Source of the DNA: Antitrichia curtipendula | Lineage: Eukaryota > Streptophyta > Bryopsida > Hypnales > Leucodontaceae | Reading direction: 5' to 3' | Assembly: GCA_951230915.1 (NCBI GenBank) | Contig: OX579638.1 | Coordinates: 12,046,696 to 12,110,695, forward strand | Length of the DNA: 64,000 nucleotides | In this document: in pieces, positions 1 to 10,570 of the stretch | Layout of the letters: every line of letters begins with the position of its first letter | How positions within the stretch are numbered: position 1 is the stretch's first letter | Program-made: the position numbers and the translations under genes | The notes under the pieces: model-generated | Seen by the model: the letters and a program-made list of their open reading frames with translations, nothing else | What the model was told of the DNA's origin: nothing | Databases searched by the model: none

Positions 1-400
1 AACCCATAATTTTTCCACCGTAGGTCTAAACACCACAAAACAAAGCCCATGCATCCTTCCTCGATGAAGGCTTTCCAACAATACCAAGAACGCGACCAAA
101 ATCAAAGTAATAGCAATTTCCTTATTTTTTGATCCATAAATACTTTGAAATTCAATAACTTCCGCACCATAACTCCAAACGCCACCAAACCAAGCCCGTG
201 CACCCCTCCCTGCCGAGGGCTTTCCAACGATACAAAGAACGCCACCAAAATCTAAGTAAAAGTAATTTCCTAATTCTTTGACCTGGCACAAGTACTTCGA
301 AATTCAATAATTCCGCACCGTTATTCCAAATAGAACGAAACAAAGCCCGTGTAATCCTCCTCGCTGAGGGCTTTCCGACGGTACCAAGCACGGTACCAAG
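1..400. repeat. Tandem repeat, about 150-bp unit, cut by window edge
   Basis: Three successive units share a block that reads CAAAGCCCRTGYA, followed by GAGGGCTTTCC or its variant, then ACCAAGAACG and AAATTCAATAA. The CAAAGCCC block starts near 41, 190 and 341, giving a period of about 150 bp. The units are diverged by point changes, many of them C/T. A satellite of near-nucleosomal length is possible, but only about 2.7 units are visible and the array continues to the left of the window. Confidence 0.75.
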
Positions 401-709
401 GGACGCACGGTCCGAGAGATCTCAACATGATAAACAAAACAAAACAAAACAAAGCAAATAGCCAAACTTAAGGTACTGATAATCTTTTCCCAAGGCCTAT
501 TTTCATCAAATTCCACTTAAAACTAACATTGCTATGGTTACATATGTAGAAATAGCAGTTATTAATTTTTTGTGCAATTTCCAATAAACAAGTACAAGGA
601 CCACTGTGTTAGGCATTTTTCAATTCCATAGTAAAATTCTTCACAATTCTGTTTTTAGAAGTATTCTTTATTTCTTTCAACTCACTATATTTTTCTACAA
701 ATGGGGGTA
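401..709. other. AT-rich spacer, no gene seen
   Basis: It starts with the degenerate end of the 150-bp repeat and a short AAAAC run near 436-455. After that I see no exon-like segment or repeat end before the TA dinucleotide that flanks the MITE. Confidence 0.5.
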
Positions 710-1168
710 CAGTGACTCTCCAAAGTAGTTGGCCAACATATAAATCGCTCTCATAATTGAAAAATTGAAATTATGAAGTGAAATGTGGACATATAGAAGG
801 GACTCTATCTTAAAATAAAATTTCACTTAGAACGGACTATATTTGAACCTATAATTATTTGAATGACATTTCTATGCAAAAAAGAACTTCTTGTCAAAAG
901 TCAAAGTGTTTCATTTTTTTAATAAAAAAAAGGCACATCTTGACTACAATCACATGTAACAAGTTTCATGAATTTTGGATTTTTATTGATTGAAATCTTA
1001 TTGATTGAAATTTGATATCAAAATTTTGACTTTTTTATTTTTCACTCTATAAATTGCAAAAAAATAAGATAAAAATTCAAAATAACATCAAATGACTATA
1101 TGTATCATCTAATTTCTCAATTAATGAGAGTGATTCATATGGTGGCCAACGACTTATGGGAGTCACTG
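710..1168. mobile_element. TA-flanked MITE (mariner/Stowaway-like) with long terminal inverted repeats
   Basis: The left end reads CAGTGACTCTCCAAAGTAGT and the right end, reverse-complemented, reads CAGTGACTCCCATAAGTCGT. The inverted similarity continues through GTTGGCCAACATAT versus GTTGGCCACCATAT to CTCTCATAATTGA, about 60 bp in all. TA lies immediately outside both ends (708-709 and 1169-1170), which is the target site of Tc1/mariner-type transposons. The 459-bp body is AT-rich and has no coding capacity, so it is non-autonomous. The superfamily call rests only on the TA target and the ends. Confidence 0.8.
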
Positions 1169-1170
1169 TA

Positions 1171-1735
1171 CAATTTTAATGGTATAAATTTTTTGAAATT
1201 ATAGCTTTCTACATATATATTTATTTAGGAAGCCTATCTCAAAATCTTATCATCTTATGCTATGATCACTGAGATATTTTATGGACACCATTGTAAAGTG
1301 CGGTCTAATGCATTTGCAAATTTGTAATTCACCCTTTCTAATTTTTTTATTGTACAACAAAAAATTAGAATTTGTCATCTTTGAGAATTAACTTTCAATT
1401 CTTATGAAATCCAAATCAACAACACTAAATTTAAGTTTCAGAAAAGCAGAATTCCATTCTTGGTGATCTGTTCTAACCAATTTGTATTTTATCTTATAAC
1501 ATTACTAATTGAAAACAATTGGTAATAAAGATTGGAATGCAAAAAATTATTTTCACAAGAAAATTCATGAACTCAATATGAACTTTTGACATTTGAAACC
1601 AACTTGTACTACATAATTAACAACTGTCCAGATGACTGATTGCAGCAATTGTAAAGACAGACTACATGATAAGAATCCTTAAAAACAGATTTTTTTAATT
1701 CAAAAGTGCGATTCATAAATATATATTCTATTTGT
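1171..1735. other. AT-rich spacer downstream of the transposase relic
   Basis: No coding segment or repeat boundary is recognised. This would be the 3' flank of the minus-strand transposase relic. I looked for a CACTACAA-type terminus here and did not find one. Confidence 0.4.
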
Positions 1736-2482
1736 TTATAAGGTATTTTTAAATAAATCCAACGCTAATGTACTTCTCCTTTTGGTCCTACACATTTCGT
1801 AGGCTACTGCACAGGTCCTACTAATGTCAACTCTCATGAATTTATGTTGAATCAACTGCAATGGTTTTATGCTCATTTCATCAAATGGATAGAAAACATC
1901 TGTTTCCACCACATTCATGCCGGTCACTTCATCTATGTCGTCCTTAAATCGATGTGCAGATGCTATCCAATTCTGTTTTAATTTATAATAGTTAGCGGCA
2001 AAGTGCATTGTAATTTCTTCATCAGTACGATGAAATATGAACTCTTTGATTCTACACTTCCATGGGGTCCCTTGTGGATCATCATCCTTGGTGACAACCA
2101 CATCATCCCCAATTCCATAAAGTGCCCCCTTAAACATGATTTTCTTAGCACTCGTGTCAACAAAGAGTTCTCTGTCTATCCCTTGATAGTATGTCCTTAT
2201 ATACTTGTCTACGTAGGGCTCAGCAAGTTTGACGTTTGCATTATCCAATCTCCCTATGAAGATGCCTTTCTTGCTCAACATTTGTGCACAAGCACTCTTG
2301 GGTGCTTTTTTCAATTGATTCAGTTCTATTGCTTCTTCAATAGATCCACAATATAGTATGCATTGTTCATGTTGGTTGTAGCATGTTTTCCAATTGTTGA
2401 TTTGAACACCTAAGGCCTTATTCGTTATATTTGGACAAATGGTAGTCTCAATTTTATCCTCGAGTCGAAGATAAACAGTCAT
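1736..2482 (-). pseudogene. C-terminal part of En/Spm-type transposase relic
   Basis: This is a 248-codon open segment on the minus strand, at the position where CACTA transposases carry their last domains. A central stretch (PWKCRIKEFIFHR, about residues 140-153) followed by KLKQNWIASAHRF resembles the C-terminal region of plant En/Spm transposase proteins, but the match is weak and made by eye. It lies about 90 bp downstream of the preceding segment and is not joined to it in frame, so either an intron or decay separates them. It is assigned here mainly by order and strand. Confidence 0.5.
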
Positions 2483-2571
2483 TAACTATTCAATTTTGAG
2501 ACTATTTGAAAATTTGAGACTTTAAAATATTACTATGTATAAAAACCTTTCATTGCCAAAAGGTTGCAGTC

Positions 2572-3540
2572 TCAACTTATCCTCGACTTGAGGATAAATC
2601 CATACAATTGTTTTAGGGCAAAAGTCTCAAAATCTGTCGATTGTCCAATTATAATGAATAAGGCCTTACCTGGGTGACCTTGGGGAAACATAAGATGGTT
2701 ATGAATTTTCATCAGAGCTCTTTTTTTAACAAGTAAACCCTCAACTTCTTGACCAATTTCTATATTAACCTCTTGAAAGATTTTTTGTGCATAAAATACA
2801 ATGAAGGTTTTTTCCACTCCTTTGTGGTTTGTGCTGATGTTCAAATACTTTTGCACCTCTCGCTCATGAGGAAAACACCAATAGACATCCGAATGTCCGA
2901 AACGCTCAATATCTTCCAAAAGATGTTTTGCCCCTGCTACGTGCTCCAAGGGACTCGAATTTGCACCAAATGCATCTTCTGATATTACGCACCAATGTTT
3001 AAACAAATTTAAGGCCACTTCGACTTGCTCTCTCGTCCAACCCGTATCCCTCGTATAATTGAAAAGGTGGTGGACAATGTCATTGAGTAGAAGTCCAATT
3101 TTCATAAATTCGGGTTTCATTCTTTGTCCACATGTACGCAATATAAAGGGTGCAACCCACATGATAAACAACTTCAGATCTTCGGCCACATAGTGGGTAT
3201 GGGTTTCAGCGGGCTTGTATGGCCATCGTCCAAGCTTCAATTCATGAGGGCACGCTCTTTCAACAACATCACAAATATTCTCGACATCTTCTGTACACTA
3301 TACTCGCAAGATCTCCTTAAACAGTTCAATGGTGTAATACTTGAACAATTGCAAGCACGTGGTGTGCATGACATCAAAGATGATATCCTTTGACATGTCA
3401 AATCGATAGAGATGATAAAAACGCCAGAGCGGAGATTCACCGGAAATGCCTGAATTCTTTCCAAACTCTTGACGTTGGGGACCTTCTGGTTTTTTCCACC
3501 ATTTACAAAGATTTTCATATAGTTCTTTGGATGTTCGTTT
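2572..3540 (-). pseudogene. Middle part of tnp2-type transposase relic, with DUF4218-like region
   Basis: Reading the minus strand from about 3450, one frame encodes SPLWRFYHLYRF, then DIIFDVMHTTCLQLFKYY. This fits the 'W(E)...LxxDxMH' stretch of plant tnp2 transposases. The frame runs to a TAG at 3298-3300 and continues with KLGRWPYKPAE, AEDLKLFIMWVAPFIL and a DVYWCFPHEREVQKYL stretch, like the 'YPFER' region of the DUF4218 domain that follows tnp2 in CACTA elements. Order and spacing match an autonomous CACTA transposase. The internal stop and lack of a continuous frame mark it as dead. The open 93-codon frame at 3237-3518 is a shadow of this one. Confidence 0.7.
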
Positions 3541-3561
3541 TTGGATAGTCCCTAAGAATTG

Positions 3562-4706
3562 TCAGTGATTTTGTCCATAAACGTATTCACTCTTTCTTCG
3601 AGTTTCTCCAGATCTGGATGTAGTGGTTTCGCGTTCTACCAATTGAGTATGCATTTTACAGCGGCGGCAAGGTGCTTTTCCTGACTGCTTGAGTTTACTA
3701 ATCTTGCAATTGGCTAGGTGATCCCTTGTTACAAGCATGAGCATAGTTCGGATGGTGTCTCCATCTGCTTCTGGTTCTGGTAGAAGTGGACTTATTAAAT
3801 TGGACGAATAGTTGTATTTTACTTTGAACCCACTACAAAACATTTGCTCCAACTCCTCCATGAAAGGGCGCAAAAACATTGTTGCGGATTTCTTCAACAT
3901 CTTCTCTAATGCTGGACTAGCAGTTGCGGCTTGAGCTCCAGGTACAGTTGGTATGAAGAGCACTGGTAGAAGCATAATAGGATCCGGCGTGCCTGCATTG
4001 AGTACCCCAACATTCACAGCCCATGTACTTTGCTCCTTATTACCTTCACTAATGGTAAACCCATCCCAATGAACAGATAAAGCAATGTTTCAAGGATCTC
4101 CCCGCACAAAGACCTTTCTTCCAGATATCCAATGCCTACACAAGTCACAATTGAATCCATATTTTTGAGATTCCTCATCCCATCCATGTATTAAATTCTG
4201 ACACTTTTCAGGAAATGCTAGATAAGCAATCTTGCATCCCAAAGTCGAACATAGAATGGGCAATTCCCACTGAGAGGCTGGGTTCCAAAAGTCTTGGTAC
4301 ATCCTCATCTTCTGCCCATGCCAAATTCTTTCACATGATTGGGTGCTTCAATTTTGTTTTTCCCAATCCAGCTTGATTTATGTCGCCACATAGTTAGCAT
4401 TTTTTCACAAAATGTCCTTGCACTCATCAGAAGACGAAACATTGCAGTCATTGGTAAGTGGTCGAATGTAATCATGTCTTTCCTCAACCTGTTTGTACAC
4501 ATTGTACATTTCTCAAAACATCGGGGACAATTTCTTTTCATGACTCGGTGAGGAGGATCACAATTGCACAACTTCTCACTCATTCTATTGCAACTGTCAT
4601 CAACACTTGGTGGCAAGATGAAAGGCTCATTAACATAGTTATTGGTCCCTATACACATTCTCCAACGTTGTGGTTCAATCATGCCTTCCTTTTTATATAT
4701 GCTCAT
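3562..4706 (-). pseudogene. N-terminal and core part of tnp2-type (CACTA/En-Spm) transposase relic
   Basis: In minus-strand order: a cysteine-rich knuckle (CNCDPPHRVMKRNCPRC), then MTAMFRLLMSARTFCEKML, equivalent to the 'PRLQRLYxSxxTAExMxWH' stretch of tnp2. Next come a DGFTISEG motif where tnp2 has 'TDGFNPF', TWAVNVGVLNAG, and LRPFMEELEQMF (tnp2 'LQPLVDELKELW'). A final segment ends in SGKAPCRRCK (tnp2 'KGKLACPxC'). The frame changes near 4305, and an in-frame TGA at 4090-4092 interrupts it just before the DGF motif, after which the same frame resumes. The protein would have been a DDE-type cut-and-paste transposase; this copy cannot make it. Confidence 0.75.
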
Positions 4707-4715
4707 TAGTTTTTT

Positions 4716-5444
4716 TCAAGATGATGGATTTGTTCCCCCTGTCAATTCTCCTTTCCAAGTACTTGGCATGTTTCTGAAAACATTGCCGAATGTTTGCTCC
4801 CAAGGTTGAACATTTTTGTTATTATGCCCCAATGTACTAAACATCATGTGTAGCAAACCCTCTTGCATAGCTTGAGAGCATCCATGAGAATCACAAAACC
4901 TTTGCAACTCTACTACTTTTGATTGCATTATTTTTTTTTGAGTAGTAAATTGGGTCCCTTCATCAATTGCAAGCACACCGCCTTCTTCTACTACAATCGT
5001 ATCCTCTTCTTCTTGCACAGGCACATCTTCTTCTTCCCACGCCATTGCATATTCTTCCTGTGACATTCTATCTTCTTCCTCATCTTCTTCAATTGCAAAT
5101 GCATCCTCTTGCTCCATGAACATATTACCTTCTTCTTCGTACGGTACACCCTCATCATCTATTAAAACCACCTCTTCTTCCACTGAAAGCAATTCTTCTC
5201 CTCTTTCTCCTTCATGCTGCACATGTCCTCTTCCTTCACCAACTAGCGTAGTCCCAACAACTTGTTCTTTATGAGCTTCAAAACTTTGTTGTACATCCAC
5301 CCTTAAATCTTGCTCTTCATGAATCCCAACATCTTGTTGTACATCGACTCCTACACCTTGTTGAACATCAATCCCAACATTTTGCTCCACATGAACTTCA
5401 ACCCCTAGTTCTTCCGCAACTCCAACACCTACAATCATATTCAA
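4716..5444 (-). pseudogene. Acidic repeat-containing ORF upstream of the transposase relic
   Basis: This 242-codon minus-strand open frame sits just upstream of the tnp2-like segments and probably was the N-terminal part or first gene of the same element. Residues 1-70 carry short repeats around V-D-V-Q-Q and H-E-E-Q. Residues 80-165 are very rich in Glu (for example EEEDRMSQEE and QEEEDTIVVEEGG). The last 70 residues look like an ordinary folded region (VVELQRFCDSHGCSQAMQEG). I do not recognise a domain. CACTA elements often encode a second, low-complexity DNA-binding protein, but nothing here proves that role. Confidence 0.45.
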
Positions 5445-6180
5445 TCTTCTCTTTTTATCGTGTCTTTTCGTTGTCCGTATCTCAATAAATTTTCCATTAG
5501 GTGTTTCAGGAGTAACGCATTTCGGGTAATCACATCGTATCTTTGATTTGAATAGCCATATCTTAAAGTGTAATTATCTTCTTGCCTACTTTCTTGTGCT
5601 CTTGTACTCAATCGGATCAATAATAAAAAAATATAGATGACATCACCAAATCACAAGATTAAATCTTTAGAATATAGACAAATGTAGACAACTGATATAG
5701 ACAATTTGAAGGTGGTGAATGCATACAATATATTCAATAGTTCTTCAAACCCTTTTTATATACATCTATGTAAAAGTAAAAGAATTTTTTTACCTTGTAG
5801 TTCTTAACTTCTTTTACATTGTCCAACAAAAATAAAAGTAAACTTAATTTAAGTATTGAAAAAAAATTAAAATTAAAATTAAGAATTATTTGTTGATATT
5901 CTGCATATATGTTTTTAAGAAGATTCTACTTGTCCATGTATATAGAAAAATCTTTCTCAACCATATTTCAAATAAGTATTTGGAGGGTTCACACTCCTAA
6001 AATTTTGGTAACCACGTGCAATAATAGGGTATTTAATGGGTGGGGGGGATTTATCTCCTTCCCATTCTTTTTTCCACCCCTATTGGTAGATAAAATGCTA
6101 TAGGCACGTATTTATAAGCACCCTATTTTTTTTTAAATGGGTGGAGAGTCTATTTTTTTGGCACCCTATTTTTTTCTACA
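5445..6180. other. AT-rich region, possible upstream flank of transposase relic
   Basis: No gene seen. At 6020-6180 there are related short blocks around CACCCTATTTTTTT and GGGTGG, twice in direct and once in inverted form, suggesting a decayed repeat end. No CACTA terminus was found that would close the transposase element on this side. Confidence 0.35.
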
Positions 6181-7010
6181 TTTTTGAACTACGGAATACC
6201 GGAAAGAATGCAAACAAATTGCAAAAGCAATAACGCAAGCAAATTTTTTTTTATAACACTAGAAGTAGCACCTATGCAACACACAATACCAGCAATGTAC
6301 TTTTAAGCCCTGAGCGCCCAACACTCAATTCACAAAACGAGGCCAAAATGCACCTATGGGGACTTGGGCTTGTGCCAAGAATGCAAGAAGAAGATCGGAG
6401 CGACCTAGCCGATCAAAGTGATAGACGGGTAGGTAAGGCAGCTTCTGTCAAAATTTAGAAACTTTAGACCGTCTAGATTCGGATCTTATAATGGTCAAAA
6501 TGCAATTGACCACGACAAAAAATACTCGAAGCAAGTGGGGCGTGAACTTTGGAAATTCACCGCAAGTCCAGAAAGTGTCCAATTGCCACGAAATTTATTG
6601 AGCTAGTAGGGTCAGAGGCAGGGCATCACACACCCAAATTGACGCATTTTCTGACGCAAAAGTACTCACATTGGATAGCACCAAAGGTCGGAGACAAAAG
6701 CTGGCAGGCACAAACTGACCAGGAGCAGTGTATGACCTGCACTCACACGTAGGACGCTACTTCCGGTGGTACAAGCTCACACTCTGTGCCACATCAAGGC
6801 TCCCACAATCCTGAGCCAACTGCCAATTTTGGCTGAACGTCGAGCTGGACGGACCTGTGGGGCTCATGAGGCGCTGCCAAACTTGCAATGTAATTTCCAG
6901 AAACAAATATGCGCTCCAGTTAGATGCGGCGGTTTAGCCAAGAGCTTGGCAAAAAATTATCAGTTGCAAAACTGAATTTCAATATTCCCATGCGGTTTTG
7001 TGACCTGGTG
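6181..7010. other. GC-richer unclassified segment
   Basis: It is clearly richer in G and C than its flanks (for example AGGCAGGGCATCACACACCC near 6613). Open frames of 67 and 69 codons are present, but they show no domain and no convincing splice-linked partner. It could be part of an old retroelement or a decayed gene; I cannot decide. Confidence 0.3.
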
Positions 7011-7067
7011 GAACATTGATTATAACAAAGTAGTTTATACTTAAATTATACAACTTCAGTTTAGGAA

Positions 7068-7168
7068 AGTATGGAGGCCAATTGCCTTCTTACTTTTCCT
7101 TAAACTATTAGAAATTAGATAAATTTGTTTTAAAAAGCATGGAGGTCAATTACCTTCTTGCCATTCAA
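7068..7168. repeat. Local direct duplication, two copies, about 66 bp apart
   Basis: AAGTATGGAGGCCAATTGCC at about 7068 recurs as AAGCATGGAGGTCAATTACC at about 7135, each followed by TTCTT and a C/T-rich run. Differences are mostly C/T transitions. Confidence 0.7.
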
Positions 7169-7584
7169 AACCAATGTAATTAAAACAAATTAGTTTTGAC
7201 TCAAAAAACACAAAGTCACATGCAAATTACAGTTTGAGAATGATAGTTACCGGTGTGGAAGATCATTTTGTTCTATAAAACCAAGAACAAATAATACAAC
7301 GCCGAGAAGTCCAACCACAAAAAAACAATAGAAAATGCTTCTTGAAGTGATAGCTCCATGTTGAATAGCAAGTAAGTTGATAACATGCCAAGGGCAAGGG
7401 TGCTAGTAGCAATTGGCTTGAATAACAAAAAACAATGAATGAAAGTTAGAAGCCAACACAAAGCAGTCACGAGAAGAAACTAAAAAAATGTTAGAAAGTG
7501 CCAAAGGGAAAAAAAAAGTTTAGATAACAACAAAGTAAAATTAAGAAGAAAAACAATCATCATGTTGTAAAAAGGTAAGCACGT

Positions 7585-8110
7585 CACACAAAGAAAAACA
7601 ACTACACTTTGAACAGAAACCTCATACAACAAAGAGGAATAAAGAAAAAAAATAAAATTATACCGTGAACAAAAATCTCATACAACGAAGAGATAGACAA
7701 AAAGATCAAAAAAAAATAGTGTGGATAGAAACCTCACACAGAAGAGAAATAAAAAATAAAAAAACTATACCATGAACACAAACCTCACACAACAAAAAGG
7801 AAGACAAAAAGTAAAAGAAAATATTTTGTGAATAGAAACCTTACACAACAAAGAGGAAGATAGAAAGACAAAAAAACATACTGTGACCCTAAACCTCACA
7901 AAACAAAGAGAAATAAAAAATAAAAAATTATACCATCAACAGAATCCTCACACAACAAAGAAGAAGACAGAAAGACAAAAGAAAACTATATCCTAAACAT
8001 ACCCCTCACACAACAAAGAGGAATACAGAATGACAAAAAAACCCTACCGTGAATAGAAACCTCACACAACTAAGAAGAAGACAAAAAGATATACTGTGAA
8101 CAAGAAGAAA
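7585..8110. repeat. Tandem array, about 51-58-bp purine-rich unit, about ten copies
   Basis: Successive units start with CCTCACACAACAAAGAGG or variants, continue with GAAGACAGAAAGACAAAA and end with TATACCGTGAACAGAAA or variants. The block beginning CTCAYACAA recurs about ten times between 7585 and 8110. Copies differ by substitutions and short deletions. The plus strand is almost devoid of T in large parts, giving strong purine asymmetry. No protein frame is kept through it. Confidence 0.85.
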
Positions 8111-9960
8111 AAACAGAAAGAAAGTTGTGAAGGGGAAAAACATGTACCAGATTCAAAGAAAAGGCAACATTACAACTTGGAGAGACAACTAGAATAATTT
8201 GCAAAAAATGACAACACGCACCAACAATTACGAAGAGCGGAGGAGCGGAGGAAGAGGACGATCAAGGCACAAAGAGCATCCTTATATACTCATTGTAGCC
8301 GCCCTAGGATGCCGCCTTTACCCTCACCGTCACCCTGGCTAATTGTTTGCCACTTTCAATGTTTTTATAAAAATCCTTAATTTTTGAAGTAGATTTGTAG
8401 GATTCATTTTGAAAAAAAGTTATGCCTACATAAGCTCAAAACAGGGGAGAGCGGGTAGCAAAAAAATTTTGCAAAAAATTATTTTTTTGTAAATTATTTT
8501 TTTCCTTGTAGATTATCTTTTTGCCTATTTGTGAAGCTTCGGTTCATTTCATTTGGGTTTTTTATGAGAAAGTTATAGACAATCTTGTTTTTCGGGCAAT
8601 TAGAGCATCTTCTTGAAAAAACAAACTTGTAGGATTCATTTTGGAATGCAATTTTTGCAATTTAAAAAAAAAAAGTTCTACATGGTTTAGTTTTCTTGCT
8701 AGAACAATCTCACCATTGGAATTAGTGTATTTTAATTCTAACTAAAAGATATTAGTAGATTTTCCTTCTATCTTGTATCTACTTCTACTTAACAATTTCT
8801 TAAGAATGAAAATTAAGTTTTTTTGAATTTCTTTTTTTTCCTAGACTCTGAACTCAATTCTCCGATAGAAAGATTTAGAGCTCAAAACTCTGTAGTGCAA
8901 AAAATTTAAGTTAAAAATGTTCAAAGTCAAAAAATCTAGTCCCGCAATGTGCTGAAAATCTTGTTCTTTTCACTTTGAACACAGATATCTTGCAATCTGT
9001 GCGGTCAAAAATTCTGATTTTTTTTCCACTTATTGTCATACTAGTTAGGTGTAAGATCTAACGGTTGGATGTGCAAAAAAAAAAATTTAGATTTTTTTAC
9101 TCTTTGCTCTAGAAATAGCAGTTTTGAGAGTTCTTTGTCAGAAAAAAGGCCTTGGTCCTTTAGTTTGAATTGCAGCTATTTCCCAATTCAACCACCAAAT
9201 TAAAATAAGTTAAAGCACTAAATTAAAAGTTAATTCAAGTTCAGGATAGTTCGCCCATCCAATCCTCTAAAGCATTAATTAGAAAACTGAACCTACTAAA
9301 CAATTTCAGGGGTATTCAATGTTTGACACTCTATTTTTTTCTACTATACTAAGAAAAAAGGCTTTTTTCCATACCCTATCCATACCTTAAGTTTTCTTTT
9401 TATAAATGTACTAAGCCCATGTTACCAATGCTATGTTAGATCTACTGAAAGAATAATTTTTTGTTGAAAATAAGTTGTGATGTTTAGATGGGACTCCTAA
9501 AATTGGATCTTGCCTTAAAAGACAATTATCAATTGTTGTACATATTAAAAATCAATATGTACATACGGCAAAAAATCATTATACAAGGTGTGGGCACAAA
9601 AAGACTTTAGTCTTCATAGAAACGGCCACACAATATGTAAACGATATCTTTCTATTGTATTAAAAGGTCTTTAAACTTACCAACATTAGAAGTTTAGAGA
9701 AATTTTACCAAAGTGCTCCTATGGATGATTTCATTGGACAAGTCTAGGGTGGAAAAAAATGTTTTTAATACAAAAATAGATTCACAAAAATCATAACAAC
9801 AGAAAAAATAGTAACAAAATGAACTTTGGATTTAGAACATTGATTTTTTAATTTTAGTATGACATAATAGATATATACCATGAATGTCTACCCTATAATA
9901 GAAGATATGGTGACAATTTTATATTCTTTGAGTATATTTTATATTGCATATTTGGATAAA
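8111..9960. other. AT-rich repeat tract sharing sequence with the TTAA-element family
   Basis: No gene seen. The stretch at about 8480-8720 (CTTGTAGATTATCTTTTTGCC, GAAGCTTCGGTTCATTTCAT, GAAAGTTATAGACAATCTTG) reappears in reverse complement at about 32690-32900 inside a TTAA-flanked element. This tract may therefore be the body of a large or composite member whose right end is at 12080. A small hairpin, GTACATATT and AATATGTAC, lies near 9538-9562. Confidence 0.5.
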
Positions 9961-9969
9961 AAAATTCTT

Positions 9970-10570
9970 AGTACTTTCTAATGTCTTCCAAAACTCCATC
10001 AAACTTTATAATTTGTAGTAGACATAGAACTTCTAATCTTGTGAACCTAAATTTTAGAATGATATGGTACCTCTGGTATATAACATGAAATTCTACTTTC
10101 TAATGTCTTTCAAAAATCCCACAAACTTTATAACTTTTAGTAGACATAGAACTTCTAATCCTTTGAATCTAAGTTTCTAATTTTAGAGTGATTGATATAT
10201 ACCATAATTTTCTACTTTCTAACGTCCTCTAGAATCCCACAAACTTCATAACTTGTAGTAGACATAGAACTTACTTAAGTTCCTAATTTTAGAGTGATTG
10301 ATATATACCATAATTTTCTACTTTCGAATGTCTTCCAAAAATCCCACAAACTTTATAACTTGTAGTAGACATAGAACTTCTAATCCTTTGAAATTAAGCT
10401 TCTAATTTTAAAATGACATGGTACCTTTGGTATGTACCATGATGTTCTACTTTCTAATGTCCTCCAAAAATCCCACAAACTTTATAACTTGTAGTTGACA
10501 TAAAAACTTCTAATCCTTTGAACCTAAGTTTTTAATTTTAAAATGACATGGTACCTTTTGTATATACGAG
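9970..10570. repeat. Tandem array, about 107-129-bp unit, five copies
   Basis: Each unit has TTCTACTTTCTAATGTCYTC, then AAAATCCCACAAACTTTATA, ACTTGTAGTAGACATAGAAC, TTCTAATCCTTTGAA and a TGACATGGTACCTTTGGTAT-like end. The AAACTTTATA block falls near 10001, 10123, 10241, 10348 and 10477. Diverged single monomers lie outside the array at about 11450-11580 and 11740-11830, so the repeat family occupies most of 9.9-11.9 kb. Confidence 0.85.

Noticed and set aside
1736..5444. Complete CACTA element around the transposase relic
   Set aside because: No CACTACAA terminus or matching inverted end could be found on either side within the window, so only the coding relic is annotated.
7585..8110. CRISPR-like regular repeat
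   Set aside because: The repeats are adjacent and diverged, without unique spacers, and this is a plant nuclear sequence. It is a minisatellite.
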